DNA of 64,000 nt from NCBI GenBank assembly GCA_013248845.1, contig WSQC01000006.1, forward strand, positions 496,001 to 560,000. The letters are read 5' to 3'. A program made the translations under genes and the position numbers. The notes beneath the pieces are model-generated. The model made no database searches and was not told the origin of the DNA. It saw nothing but the letters and a program-made list of their open reading frames with translations. This DNA is from Passalora sequoiae (taxonomy: Eukaryota; Ascomycota; Dothideomycetes; Mycosphaerellales; Mycosphaerellaceae). Shown here piece after piece: positions 1 to 11,249 of the stretch (the stretch's first letter is position 1; every line of letters begins with the position of its first letter).

Positions 1-463
1 GCGTCTGTACCATGCGCAGCACTGGGATAGTGGCGACGTGGCTACAAGCCAGAAGTTCATTCGTTGCGCGTACACTCGATCCTACAAGTAAGGAGAGCCG
101 AAGGGATTCCCAGCTCATCTCGAGTTCGATGGCTAGCTGAGGAAAGCATGTCGACATCGCACATGGCAGCATAGCATTGCACTTCCTCCTCGACATCTCC
201 GCGTTTCACAACGACGCCACGAGTGCGAGACGTGCGGAGCTTTTAAAAACCTCACCAACCGGACTCTTCGAAGGGTTTATTAGACTCACGACTGTGCATG
301 TTGTAATCGCATAGCTATCGCCTGAGCGCACATATCCCTTGGCGACGCATCAGGTCTGCAAAATCGACGAATCATGTTGACGACTTCGCCAAACCGTGGC
401 TGATCTCGACCTGGCTGTGTGAATGCTCGAGAATGACCGCTGATACATTCGCTGACAATAGGC
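1..463. other. Upstream region without a recognised gene
   Basis: No coding pattern or known RNA was recognised. The right end presumably holds the promoter of the DyP peroxidase gene. Confidence 0.4.
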
Positions 464-469
464 ATATAT
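464..469 (+). promoter_or_regulatory. TATA-like box of the DyP peroxidase gene
   Basis: A TATATA core lies about 105 bases before the chosen start codon at 574. The position is plausible for a fungal core promoter with a leader of some tens of bases. This rests on sequence and spacing only. Confidence 0.35.
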
Positions 470-573
470 ACAGCTGCGCGATGCAGTGATCGTTGCTACA
501 TCAACACCCAGTATCTGCTCCTGCCATCTGCCAGCTTAAGCACATCATTTGTATTCTGATCAAGCTCTTCAAG

Positions 574-2127
574 ATGGGCAGTATCTCAGATCCGAACCAA
601 CAGCCATTGGCCGCTGTACTACCCAGTGGCATCAATCTTGATGACATCCAGGGCGACATACTTCTTGGCGGCTTCCCGAAGCGAGCAGAAGTCTACTGCT
701 TCTTTAAGATTGAAGATGCAAAACTTTTCGCCTCACGGCTGAGCAAAGTGCACTGGACTACCGCATCAGATATACTGGCAGATCGTCAAAGATTGCCAAA
801 GCCTGGCTTCAGAAGCGGTGATTTCCTGTTTCCCGTCGTTGGACAGAACATTGCTTTCTCGTTCAAAGGTCTCAGTAAAGTATATCATATATACATGAGG
901 CCGTCACTTTGACGCATCGTGCTCACGCTTCTGTAGCTCGACCAAGCCAAGTCTGGCAATTTGAAGGCGTCCGATATTAAGAATTCTGCCCCTGCGTTCG
1001 CAAACGGCATGAGCTCTACGCAAGAACGCAATGCTCTAGATGATCCCAATTGGCAAGACCCCAAGTTCAGCGGTCCCGATTGTGACGGCGTCATCAAGGT
1101 GGGAGGCAGCGACAACGACATCTGCGAAGAAGCGCTCACGAGCTCGCTGTTCGCATTGGGATTCAAGGAGGCGAAGCCCGTGATTACCGTGCTCGGACGG
1201 GAAGTTGGTCTTGCACGCACCGGTGCAAACAAGGGTCACGAGCAGTATGTTGGACGCCTTGATATGTAATCCTAGTACTGACAGGCATAGTTTTGGCTTC
1301 GAGGATGGCATCTCTCAACCTCAGGTAACTGGCGTCGACGACCAAGATGCGCTTTCTGATCCCGACGTCAAAGTCACAAACACGAAAGACAATTTCATCC
1401 CGCCAGGTATTATTCTGGTCGGCAGAGAAGGTGACTCTCAAAAGCCAGCATGGATGCAAGACGGTAGCTTCCTCGTGTTCCGCAAGCTACAGCAAGACGT
1501 CAAGGCATGGAACGACTTTGTTACTAATGCGAACAACCTCACCCAAGCTGGCCTGCCGGGAAACAGCGGCAAGTTCGCAGCTAGTCTTATGGGCCGCTGG
1601 CCAAGCGGTAAGATCGCCCCGTCCTGCGTGTAAAGTCGAGTACTGACACTTGGTCTGAAGGATGTCCGATCAATATGAACAACAACAAGGACGATACGAG
1701 CCTTGCCTTCAGAAACGACTTCGATTTCAACAGCAACGATCAATGTCCAGCCAGTGCTCACATACGCAAGAGCAATATTCGCCAGCACTTCGATACTTCT
1801 CGAATTCTGCGACGCGGCATCACGTATGGCACAGACTTCGACAAGAACAAGGCCAACGATGACAAGAACAGAGGTTTGCTCTTCGCCTGCTACCAAAGCA
1901 GTATCGAGGACGGCTACAAGTTCATCCAGACTTCCTGGGCGAACAACAAGGACTTTCCTAGGAGCAATACCGGCATCGATCCTGTCTTTGGCCAGAAGAA
2001 TAATAGTCCAGATATTGTGGTGCAAAAGGTCAAGTTCAAGGGCATCAACCAGTTCGTGCAGATGAAAGGTGGGGAGTATTTCTTTGCTCCTTCGGTTAAA
2101 GCGATTCGGGAAGTACTCTCGGTCTAG
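574..2127 (+). CDS. DyP-type heme peroxidase (4 exons)
   Basis: Dye-decolorizing peroxidases oxidise phenols and dyes with H2O2 through heme. Exons 574-879, 937-1244, 1285-1607 and 1661-2127 join in frame to 467 residues, a usual fungal DyP length. The N-terminal half has the family opening LDDIQGDIL. Exon 3 starts inside the signature FGFEDGISQP, whose Asp is the catalytic distal residue. Exon 4 carries CPxxAHIRK, with the proximal heme-ligand His, and RILRRGITYG, with the distal Arg. All key residues are present, so the enzyme should be active. The start is the first ATG in frame (MGSISDP); the frame is open upstream but has no ATG. No signal peptide is visible, which suggests an intracellular enzyme. 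The second intron is only 40 nt, with its branch site (TACTGAC) touching the acceptor. Confidence 0.93.
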
Positions 2128-2612
2128 TCGCCCAGCACGAGGGCTCTGGAGCTGCGCAAACTACTGTGGCTCGTCGGCACTGTACTAAAACGATTGCGTG
2201 ATTACCAAGCGCTGCTCACGATGCCATGCTTATCAATCCTTGTTCGACGCGTCCAAAGCTTGTCCTTCTTTGTGCTTATGTACCATCTGTACCATCTTGC
2301 ATCAGCTCATAGATCCTGCCATAGTGCTCGCATCCATCATATGCATTGAAGATGTGTTTATACACAACATCCTCCCGCACAGCTGATGAGCAATCCTCGA
2401 CCGGCACCGGAGCCCCAACCGACCGCGCGATGCCGTCGGCAAAACCTTCACCCGAGAAAAATCACGCCAACAATCCTTCGATACTCATGTTGTAGCGACC
2501 CCTTGGGACGCGAACCCTCACCTTAATACCTCCTCCCCGACCCCCCATCAACCTGGAACCCCCTCCATCCATCCATCCATCCACGACCACCACCACCACC
2601 ACCACCCCAACA
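2128..2612. other. Intergenic region with pyrimidine-rich leader
   Basis: Holds the 3' flank of the peroxidase and the promoter and leader of the MAPEG gene. The last 90 bases are almost purely C, T and A and include microsatellites. No other gene was seen. Confidence 0.5.
2565..2606 (+). repeat. CCAT and ACC microsatellites in a 5' leader
   Basis: About four CCAT units are followed by about seven ACC units, ending a few bases before the MAPEG start codon. This is a G-free leader typical of fungal housekeeping genes. Confidence 0.75.
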
Positions 2613-3163
2613 ATGGCACCCATAACCCTCCTCCTCCCCCCAAACTACGGCTACACCGTCCTCATCGCCCTCGGCGTCATCCCCATCATGTCCTTCGCCC
2701 ACGGCATCGTCGTCTCCTCCTGCCGCAAAGCCGCCGGAGTGCCCTACCCGAATGCCTACGCCTCGCACGAGCAGGCCATGAAGTCGAAGGCGGCGTATAA
2801 GTTCAATTGCGCGCAGCGGGCGCATGGGAATTTGTTGGAGAATTTGGGGCAGACGGTGGGGATGTTGTTGGTTAGTGGTGAGTATTATGTGATTTGTCGG
2901 GTGAGAGGAGAAGGAGGAGGGGAAGGAGGAGGGGGAGGAGGGCTAGAGAATGGTGGGCTAATGCGTTCGGGATGATAGGACTGTTTTATCCTACTGCGAC
3001 ACCGATTCTGGGAGCTGTATGGGTTGCGGGACGGGCGCTTTATGCGTATGGGTATATCAATAGTACGGAGAATGGCAAGGGCAGGAGTATTGGAGCCATG
3101 TTCTGGTTGGCGCAGCTTGGGTTGATTGGATGCTGTGTTAGTGCTGGGTTGAAGATGTTGTAG
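2613..3163 (+). CDS. MAPEG family protein (microsomal glutathione S-transferase 3-like)
   Basis: MAPEG proteins are small four-helix membrane proteins of the ER, many with glutathione transferase or peroxidase activity. Exons 2613-2877 and 2979-3163 join in frame (phase 1) to 149 residues, the usual length. Visible features are an N-terminal hydrophobic helix after YGYT, the family motif FNCxQRAHxNxLE near residue 70, the LGAVWVAGRxxYAxGY segment in exon 2, and a last hydrophobic helix. The intron is 101 nt, long for this window, and purine-rich (GGAGGA runs). Coding-strand composition flips from C-rich to G-rich within exon 1. Function is by family; the substrate is not deducible. Confidence 0.9.
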
Positions 3164-3495
3164 AGAATGGTTTGAGAATAGGACGAGTCAGGAGATGGGC
3201 TGCATGCTGAGGGAGTGGTTGGATGTGGCTACGGTACTGAGAGATCAGGAATTGGATGTGCGAGACACGCGAAATATGATCTTTGATGGCCTACACCGGA
3301 AACGCTCAGGGACAGAACGACAGAAATCATCAGAAGGGAAGAACGACAGTGCCAGAATGTCACAATCTCCGATCGAAGCACGCAGATGCGAGATTCAGGA
3401 AAGCGAATTTGCGTCGCTGACTATGTTCGTTGATTGTGATCCAGCCTCGTGCCCTAGCATCGAACTACCGCGTCCAGGCAAGTCACATCCACAAA
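3164..3495. other. Intergenic spacer between convergent genes
   Basis: This lies between the stop codons of the MAPEG gene (+) and the NmrA-like gene (-). No convincing gene was seen; the small frames crossing it overlap the NmrA-like gene antisense. Confidence 0.5.
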
Positions 3496-4380
3496 TCAAG
3501 CATACTGCCCAACAATCGCTTTCAGTTCCTCCGCCGACTTCTCCTTCAGCCCGAGCAATTCATTATCATTCTTCCCATCCCAATTGTTCCCATACCCTTC
3601 ACCAAACACACTAACAGCAATAAAACTAATCATAGCGCCTCCAATCGCCTCCCCACCCTTCTGCAAAGCCGCATACCCATCCTTCAGCACCTGCTCCGAA
3701 CTCACTTGCTCCGTCTCGCCCTTGAAACCCGGCTTAACCTCCCTCGCCAAAGCCAACAACTCATTCTGCGACACGGCCGCACTCTGAATATACACGGTCC
3801 GATTCTTCGTCTCTTCAGGCTTCTTCAGGATATTCGCAACAGCGGTCCCGATATCGGGAAGTGTGGTGAGACTGTGTTTGGCATTGGGATCGTCGTAGAC
3901 GCGCGTTGTACCATTGAGGTTGATGGAGAATCCGACTTTGACGGACCAGTCTAGAAAGAGACCGGTCACGACCAGCGTGTAACTGATTCGATCCGAGACC
4001 TTCTTGATGTATTCTTGTGTGGCGACTTTGCCTTGGAATACGGGTAGGGCGGCGGCCTTTTCGTTGCCGCTGATGTTGGAGCCGAATTCGGAGGGAAGGA
4101 AGCGTTTGACGCCTGCGGCGATGGCTGCATCAATGAGTGCGGGCTGGTCCTGGTGGTTAGGGAGGTTGGAGATGAGGGCATCTTGGCCTTTGAGGGCATT
4201 GACGAGGGAGTCTTGGGAGGTGTAGTCGACTGCGATTGACTTGATGGTTGATGGGAGGCCTTCTGTTTTGCCGCTTCTGGATAGGACTGTGACTTCGAAG
4301 CCTGCGTCGACAAGGCCTCGGATGATGCTCGGTCCGAGGTTGCCTGTGGCTCCTGCTACTGCGATCTTCGTATAGGACAT
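3496..4380 (-). CDS. NmrA-like / isoflavone-reductase-like NAD(P)-binding protein
   Basis: Single exon, 294 residues, starting at MSYTKIAV. The N-terminal glycine motif GATGNLG at residues 10-16 is the dinucleotide-binding loop of the atypical SDR/NmrA family. A Rossmann pattern follows (VTVLSRSGKT, VDYTSQDSLVNALKGQDALIS), then the family motif KRFLPSEFGSN at about 110. Members are either NAD(P)H-dependent reductases on aromatic compounds or redox-sensing regulators, and the sequence does not decide which. Codon endings shift from C at the 5' end to G at the 3' end, as in several other genes here. Convergent with the MAPEG gene. Confidence 0.9.
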   Translation of the reverse strand: MSYTKIAVAGATGNLGPSIIRGLVDAGFEVTVLSRSGKTEGLPSTIKSIAVDYTSQDSLVNALKGQDALISNLPNHQDQPALIDAAIAAGVKRFLPSEFGSNISGNEKAAALPVFQGKVATQEYIKKVSDRISYTLVVTGLFLDWSVKVGFSINLNGTTRVYDDPNAKHSLTTLPDIGTAVANILKKPEETKNRTVYIQSAAVSQNELLALAREVKPGFKGETEQVSSEQVLKDGYAALQKGGEAIGGAMISFIAVSVFGEGYGNNWDGKNDNELLGLKEKSAEELKAIVGQYA

Positions 4381-5222
4381 GTTTGAAGGCTGTCAGTAGA
4401 CGTATTTCGTGAGCCCGGTCGCGCTAGTAGATCTGGTGCTTGGCGAAATCAGGTTATATCTCGCAAGCTTAGCTTTGATTCGGAGCTTGCTTGGGTCCAT
4501 ATATACCCAGCCTCAGTGACGACCAGAAGCTTCGCAAGCACGTTCATTATGGCAACATACCACCCATTAGTAAGGACCCACAACGAGACTTAGTTCGGTC
4601 GTCTGGTTGGTCAGAGAGAACGAAAGAATCGAATTCGGGTTTACAAACGAATGCCCAGATCCGGGGAGACCGGTCCTATCCTGCCCCGTTAGGGTCGATG
4701 ACTTTGCAAACAGAATCTCGCCTTGTCGCTGCGGAACTTTCGCCGCTGACCACCTGTCATCTCGAATGAATACTATGTACTATATTGGTCCAAGGTGGAG
4801 ATATTCTTGGCAACGATCCTTGAAACCGGCAGTGCCTGCATCCGGTGCGATCACTTCTGCCACTCGGGTTGAACTTCGTATGTAAAGAAACTATGCCAAT
4901 TTAGCAATGCTGCTTGCTGCTCAGCAACGCAGTACAGAGCTTTTTGGGATGTACCGGTGAGCGAAGCCCTCGAGATTGGAAAGCCAGAGTTTTGATTGTC
5001 ATGTCCTGGAAAATAACGGCGAATCGTTTTCTTTCACGAGCTCTCACAAGATCAGGCTGGACTCGGATTTGTAAGCGAGTGAAGCAGTGAGACGCACGAA
5101 TGGTGTGTTCGCTTTGTGCTTCGAGTACTAAGCTGGCGGCTCTTGCAACCACACACTTCACTCCTTCGTCTCTCAAGAAATCGTGCAGCATTCTCGTTCC
5201 GACATCTTCCAATTTTTAGTCA
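4381..5222. other. Intergenic region
   Basis: Upstream of the NmrA-like gene and downstream of the F-box gene. A minus-strand frame of about 100 codons (roughly 4901-5191) follows the F-box stop but matches no family I recognise. I see nothing else supportable. Confidence 0.35.
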
Positions 5223-6317
5223 TCAATTGATTGTGCATCGCAGCATGTCTTGCGCATCTTTCTGAACTGATCCAACACTGGCATCTTGGTCATCGGTATT
5301 CTCTCCAGGGACCGAGCCAGGCATGCTTCTCGGCTTGCCGTGTGCCTTGCCAGTGGCTTTTTTGGCGACAGACAGCATGGTACCCATTGTCTCCAGCTTA
5401 CCACACTCCTGCGCTTTATGCTTGCGAGGTACAGCAATACGTCGATGATTAACATTTGCTTGCTTGTTCAATGGCGCAGCACGTGTTGCTGCGTGATCAC
5501 GTTTGTCGCCTATCATTGTAGGCGTTCGGTCGCTAGTCGCACGAAAATCGTGACACGACTTCCAAGGATCTGCCTGCAATTCCTCAAATCTCTCAAGTGC
5601 TACATCGACCAGCTCACCCAAGGTCAAAGCATCATACCATGACCCGCTACCAAGCGCTTTCGAAAAGTCCTTGTCCACCTCGGGGGTATACAAGAGATGC
5701 CATCTATCGTTCTTACGTGAATATGGCTGCACGACCAACATGTCTCGCCAACTGCCTGGTACTACTGCGCGTAGCTGCTCGATGCTTCCAAACGTGATGT
5801 ATAGCTCCATAAAACCAGCACGATAAACTTTCGGGTTGACCTCGAGCTTCAAGCAGCGTAGAGCGAGGCGCGATCGTATGGCTGGGCTCACAAAGATGGG
5901 TGCATTGCGATCGGGGTTTAGACAGTTGACACATTTACAGCCAGATCTGAGACATGATATCTCTGGGGTGGGCCTCAGGCGGAGAAACATATTGTCGAGA
6001 AGCTTTATAGATCCGTCAATGGTTGCCATGGTGTGTTGCGAAAGTCGCCGTATCTTGAACAGTTCGAGTGGATCCAGGTGCAATAGTATCATCTCGAGAA
6101 GCTCAGTGGTATTGAAGACCTGCTGCGCGGCCCTGCTGTTGACATCTCGAGTGCAATGAGAAATAGCACCTGAGAGCGCAGCGACCAGTGCGTGCGCTAT
6201 ATTGGCTCCGATGTTACGACCGGTCCTAACTCGCGCGAGGAGTGCTTGCACCAGTTCGTGCTCAGAGGGTTCGCCGACCTGTCGCGCGTCTTGTACGATC
6301 GCAGTGGAGTCACTCAT
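5223..6317 (-). CDS. F-box-like protein
   Basis: 364 residues when started at MSDSTAIV; the frame is open further upstream, but the extension looks non-coding. The F-box-like motif lies near residue 80 (VFNTTELLEMILLHLDPLEL, then IRRLSQ). F-box proteins bind Skp1 and present substrates to SCF ubiquitin ligases. After it come a cysteine cluster (CLRSGCKCVNC), a segment with GSWRDMLVVQP, as in other fungal F-box proteins, and a basic low-complexity tail with no recognised domain. The motif is homologous to the F-box starts at about 13.7, 19.8, 20.9 and 22.0 kb. The first 60 residues and the tail are the least certain parts. Confidence 0.75.
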   Translation of the reverse strand: MSDSTAIVQDARQVGEPSEHELVQALLARVRTGRNIGANIAHALVAALSGAISHCTRDVNSRAAQQVFNTTELLEMILLHLDPLELFKIRRLSQHTMATIDGSIKLLDNMFLRLRPTPEISCLRSGCKCVNCLNPDRNAPIFVSPAIRSRLALRCLKLEVNPKVYRAGFMELYITFGSIEQLRAVVPGSWRDMLVVQPYSRKNDRWHLLYTPEVDKDFSKALGSGSWYDALTLGELVDVALERFEELQADPWKSCHDFRATSDRTPTMIGDKRDHAATRAAPLNKQANVNHRRIAVPRKHKAQECGKLETMGTMLSVAKKATGKAHGKPRSMPGSVPGENTDDQDASVGSVQKDAQDMLRCTIN

Positions 6318-6521
6318 GCTTGGTCGCACTCGACTGCGTGGTGTGAAGCACTCTTTGAATGCAACGCGCGCGGTTTCGATTAAGGTTGTTGTTGGAAAAA
6401 AGCTGCTGCAGAAGTTGTGCCGAAAAAAGCATAGCGAAGTGACAAACAGCTGCTCCCGTGAATGCGCACGTAATGGCTCACGCCAAGAGTCGTCTTGAAG
6501 CCTCAGGTACAAATCGTGGTT

Positions 6522-7298
6522 TCAAGTCGTGAAGAGCCAGGAATCCTTTGAGTCGTAATCCAGGTGTTGCGAGCTGCATGCGTGAGTATGCAGCTGCTCG
6601 TTCATCGTCATTTGCCGTAGCATCCCCCCAGGCTGATCATCTTTCTCCGAGAGCATCTTTTCCAAGATCATATTGTGCAATATTGGCAGTTTGCAAAAGA
6701 TCTTGGTCAGCTTCTCGACATGATCTCTGGCCGAGCCTCGAAAGCCACTCATTGCAAGCTCAAGCGGCCGCTTCTCTTCGTCGATGAAGCGCAGAGCAAG
6801 ATCTCGAAACAACTTCTTCTGGAGGGGCCCCAGACCTCTGCTGGTGGAGACCGACAGATCGACTCTGATGATGAGACGAGCAAGACCTTGGTAGATGGTG
6901 ACGCTTGCCACGAAGGTAGAATGGCTGAACTTGAAGCGCTTGAGCAGAGCCACGTCAGCTCCTATGGTGTCCATCCAGGTATTCAGCCTACTGTGACAAG
7001 ACCCGAATCTGTGGTCGCTGCACCCATAGAACGAACGGACCTCAAAGTGGAAGGTGGTGTTCTTGAAGAACGCCTCGCGCCACTCATCCCACCAGATTTG
7101 CATAGCATTGGAGGAAATAGCCCTGTATCCTATGCATGGTGTAGCTTCGACTCTCAACATCCACCACGCCAAGCGCCGTGTTACATCAGACGCATCGACT
7201 GCAAGACGATTTTGCGTACTGCTGATGATGATGAAGGCAAGTTCCGGTGGGTTGTTTCGTAATACGTGAAACAGGCTGATCTCTCCGGTCGCAGACAT
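6522..7298 (-). CDS. Hypothetical protein, possible 2EXR/F-box-type family member
   Basis: 258 residues from MSATGEIS. No domain is recognised with certainty. Its layout resembles fungal proteins that open with a degenerate F-box/2EXR motif and continue with a segment like this one's FHFEVRSFYG, LNTWMDTIGADVALLKRFKF and a hydrophobic strand pair. It lies 204 bp upstream of the F-box gene on the same strand, so the two could be a tandem pair of related genes. The single long exon without stops is the main evidence for coding. No function can be given. Confidence 0.55.
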   Translation of the reverse strand: MSATGEISLFHVLRNNPPELAFIIISSTQNRLAVDASDVTRRLAWWMLRVEATPCIGYRAISSNAMQIWWDEWREAFFKNTTFHFEVRSFYGCSDHRFGSCHSRLNTWMDTIGADVALLKRFKFSHSTFVASVTIYQGLARLIIRVDLSVSTSRGLGPLQKKLFRDLALRFIDEEKRPLELAMSGFRGSARDHVEKLTKIFCKLPILHNMILEKMLSEKDDQPGGMLRQMTMNEQLHTHACSSQHLDYDSKDSWLFTT

Positions 7299-8754
7299 GT
7301 TTAGTCGAGTGAATTCGTGTATGTGTGCAGTAGGTAGGATTGTCGCTTGACGCGCTGCTAACGGTCTGCAACTCGTTACCAATAAGCGTTGGCCACACTA
7401 GAGTTCAAAACGCACAATATGCGTCGAGCTCCTTTATCCAAGACTACTGCGAAAAGAATTTATGAAGTGGTGCAAGTGAGTGATAGATAAGCAGTGAAAT
7501 CTTGACTGCACCAAAAAACATTTGCAGCACTTACCGGCCCGAAGGCCCGAGCCACGAGAAGCGTTCATTCAAACATTGCACCAACCAAGCTCCATTGCAG
7601 CTTGGTCAGTCTGAGGATGATCTTCTCGATCGCATACTATACACTCAGTATAACCTCCTTGGCACATGCCTTGTCGATCGGTATAGTAATCCATAGCTCT
7701 TCCAATTTACGCTAGAGCAGTCATATTGCTCTTGCCATGCCCATAGTTCGGAGGTGTCTGCAGCAATAGAGAAGACGTTCTACGAGGAGTCGTATAATGC
7801 GAAAGCTGCGAGCTTCATACTATACACAGTCGTTTGGTGTCTGAGCACCTTGGAATGCAACCTTATCAATCTCTTCCATGTTGAAGGTCATTTCCAAGCG
7901 AGGCGAGCAAGCACTGCGGCTTCATCGATCGTGTGTTTGAACACTGCGTTCACGAATGGCGCATCGAGAGTATCGAGGAGTGAGAAAGTGTTGAAGGAGC
8001 AGCTGATGGTCCTTGGAGAGGCTCATACTGTCCTACTTGAATCAGCGTGGTTTCCTGTGCGGAGGAGTACCTGGCGGCCGAAGACTGAGATCACTGCGAG
8101 TGCCGCGGGACACGATGACTTGGTTGAGATCTGGTGGCCCTTACCAAAAAGCAAAGCTTTGGGCCTTTGTAAGTATCACCCGTGGACATCGTGGTTGGCA
8201 TTTTGAGGTGTAGTTAGATGGCAAGATTGAATGGGCGTGAGCCAAGCCTGCCCATGACGTTTGACATCGGGACATCCCGGGGGCACCACTGGGACATCTT
8301 CGTCTCCGAACATTTTTACTGTATATCATCACTGGAATCATCTGCCCGTTGCTACTGCGTTATTCGAGCAGCGATCAACAGGATCGGACACCTGCATCTT
8401 GAGGCACCTGCCTCCACATCACGATGTTTGATGGTTATACCAAGGACTACCCTTCCACGGACTGGGAACATCGCCTTGACCGTTCTCACCTGCGTACATG
8501 CATGCATTGATAGTTCTTCATCGGTGAAGAGCATAGCAAATATAAATGCTTCCTCAAGAAACGTCGTTTTGTGCGGCCGATGCGTCAATTCTGCAGTTGA
8601 TGAAGCGACGTAAGATCTCACGACCGCTCTTTGGTACAAGCATCGGTATTGCAGTGCTGCCTGTGGGCTTCGCTCTACGTGTGGTCTTGATCAATTGATA
8701 CTTGTAAGTGCCAGACGACACCAATGACCAAATTAGATCCTTGCAATCAAGATT
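7299..8754. other. Gene-poor interval
   Basis: Several open frames exist on both strands, the longest about 150 codons (around 7754-8206, plus), but none starts, splices or reads like a recognisable protein. A minus-strand stretch near 7.9-8.0 kb looks weakly coding. Probably decayed sequence; nothing firm can be annotated. Confidence 0.3.
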
Positions 8755-9316
8755 ATGTCGAGCTACATCACGACGCACAACCCAAAGGCCAATCCTGCTG
8801 CTTGCATGAAGTCCTATCAAAGCTGTATTTGATACCACTGGATCCCAACGACCTCGGGAACCCGAATAAGACGCCTGCTGAATCATCCATGACGCCAACA
8901 CCTTGCAACCAGACCTCTCTTCGTAAGCCGATATCAACTCCTACGCTTCACGCCGCATCGATGGCTATATAGACGGCATTATTCACCCCGACAATGGCTT
9001 CACCTTCTGCATCATTAACATGGCAGCTGAGACTCCTTCACATCGGGACAGGACTATGACTCTGGAATGAATGGTTACCTTCGAGGGCGAGGCAGCAGTC
9101 TGTTTGGAGTCAGAGGAGGTGAACATTGTCAAAGCGGGAGACACAGTTGTGCAAAGAAGGACTATGCACAAATGGAAGAAGATCGCCCGAACGAAGGAAA
9201 TTGCAAAGCCCCAGCTGTCGTGGTATCCCATAGTGATACCTATCAACATCGTTGGCAAGCAGCTTGACACGGAATTCGGCTCTTTCATACATCTTGACAG
9301 ACAAACCTGCCAATAA
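8755..9316 (+). pseudogene. Decayed cupin-domain protein gene
   Basis: The last part (9071-9316) reads MVTFEGEAAV, then VKAGDTVVQRRTMHKW, the second half of a cupin barrel as in small fungal cupin_2 proteins. The same frame upstream (from about 8930) gives SRRIDGYIDGIIHPDNGF and AETPSHRD, the expected first half, but TGA at about 9068 separates the two. Further upstream, YITTHNP, typical of this family's N terminus, lies in another frame after an ATG at 8755, with more stops between. I read this as a gene broken by at least one frameshift and several stops. No intron pattern repairs it obviously. It ends 32 bp from the stop of the convergent SDR gene. Confidence 0.6.
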
Positions 9317-9348
9317 AACTCCTCTACATGTTACGTACCCGACTACAC

Positions 9349-10097
9349 CTATTCATGAATCTCCTCCTCCCTCTCCCACTTATCCTTCGGCTGCTTATAC
9401 CAACCCCAAGCACGATCCGCGATATTGTCCGGACTCAAATTCTTCGCATCCGGCGAGACCACGCCACCAACGCTGAGCAAACCTACATGCACTTTATCGC
9501 CGTATTTGGCGTGAATCGATAACACGAGGGCTCGTTGCGAAGACTTGACCATCGATAGCGAGACCAAGTCGGGTAAGGGCTCTTTGTACAGTTGTGTTGT
9601 GCTCGTGACTAAGAAGGACGGGGATCGATCTTCGCCTTGGGATTTCTGGAGAAGGGGCATGGCCCATTGGGCGGTCTCATAAAGACCGAGGTTCGTGAGC
9701 TTGGGAACATGTCAGTAAATATTTTGAGTTCCGAAAGAGGCTTCGGACGTACTTTAAAGTCAAGGTGAATAGCATCTACGCTCTCCTCGAGTGGCGGCTT
9801 CCCAGCGACTCGGGCTGGGTTGAAGAGAACACATTCCAAACTCCCGAAGCTCTCGATCTCGTTCAGCGTCTTTTTTAGCTGGTCTGAGTCTGCGATATCG
9901 CAGGTCCAGGTCTTGACTTGGCATGAGTATCCGCGTTCTTGGATGGCGTCGAGGACTTGATCTTTGTCTTGTTTCAGGCGGTCGGCGTTGCGGGCTACGA
10001 GTGCGATGTGCGTGAAGCCTCGGACGGAGAAGTTCTTCGCTACCGCTGTTCCGATGCCTGGGCCTGAGCCGAGCACCAGGAGAGTCTTGCCTGGCAT
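9349..10097 (-). CDS. Short-chain dehydrogenase/reductase family protein with altered catalytic Tyr
   Basis: Exons 10097-9753 and 9699-9349 (intron 53 nt, GTACGT...CCCAAG) join in phase 0 to 231 residues. The N terminus has the SDR cofactor loop GSGPGIG and ALVARN, followed by the CDIAD acidic patch of a Rossmann fold. Where classical SDRs carry YxxxK the protein reads LSMVK, so Lys is kept but the active-site Tyr is not. The same change occurs, to my knowledge, in a fungal SDR subfamily, so it need not mean decay. The activity of such members is uncertain. No signal peptide or membrane segment. Confidence 0.85.
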
Positions 10098-11249
10098 GGT
10101 GGTTGTCAGATCAATAGGTGATTGTGGGTGCCTGAGGCAGCTGTGGCTCTTGGCGTAATTGCCTGGTCACTTCCAATTTGATTATCTTTTTCTCTCCTTC
10201 TTTCTTCTAATCAGCATCGCTTCAGCCTTCGGCATCATCAAAGCGATGCCTCTCACCTTCAGTCGCGCACTCGGGACGTTGGTGCTTCTTTCAGCAGGGC
10301 ATGTACTGAGATTAGAGAAACGACATCGCAGATGAAATGGATCCGATGATGACATCGCTGCGAAGCTCGAAAAGCTTCTCTCCGCAGCCGCTTCGCGCCA
10401 ACACGCCAATATTGACCTCACCCAGCTCACCGTATATACTATTGCGGAAGACGAAGCTGCTCAACGTCTTTGCATCAAGTCACATTGCCGGGCTGTTACC
10501 GTTACTGGACGTCACATCGACCTGAGCACGTGAATCCTAGACTCCTGGTGGGACTGGTCGAAAAGACCAGGCACCTCACACCGGAGCTGCTGGTACATTG
10601 GACGAAAATGAGTTTCACCCGGTTACAAGAAGCTATGGAAACAGGTCAAAGTACATGGAGCACGGAGCCAAGCCATCACGTGTCCCTTTAGGTCGCGCTC
10701 ATTTGTACGAGGGCGCTGATACCTCTCTCGAATCTGCCATACCATCAAGCTGTTTCTCCTGTGTTGCACGTCGCTGTAATGCTGGAGCTGACAAATCCTG
10801 AAGCTCTTTGGGGCTCCGGTATATTCCAAACGACTCGGCAATCACTGTCCAGCTCACAGGCCTAGGATATCTGATGCAGTAACGCAAGCACTCGTTCATG
10901 GTAACCTCTGCGCCCGAGCTGAATGTTACAAGGCGACGGGTCGTCTTCGTTGATCTTACGGAGCCAGGATTGGTGCCAATCACTCATGTCCTCTGCAACC
11001 GGGACTGCAATGAGTCCGGCTGAGTCCGCATATCACAGCGATCCTGAGCACTTTGAGAGCATCCATGGTCGCCATTAACCTGGTATCGAAATCCGCTAGA
11101 AGAGTTTTCGATTGATTGAGCGTACAAAACAATGTGTTGGGTCCTCGACAGAAGCGACACTGATAGGCCGCAAGGCGGTAAACACTGAGAAAAATATTGC
11201 GATCGCCACGGCAGTCCAAGACATTGTTGAGTAGCCTGTGGTTGAACCG
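10098..11249. other. Intergenic region with a possible small exon
   Basis: Between about 10,344 and 10,536 the plus strand has an open frame of 60-odd codons (DDIAAKLEKLLS, then ending in GRHIDLST) with protein-like composition but no upstream ATG in frame. I cannot connect it to other exons. The right end may hold the 3' part of the decayed minus-strand gene listed next. Nothing else is supported. Confidence 0.3.

Noticed and set aside
8983..9288. Minus-strand frame of 101 codons
   Set aside because: Exact antisense of the decayed cupin, which has the recognisable motif.
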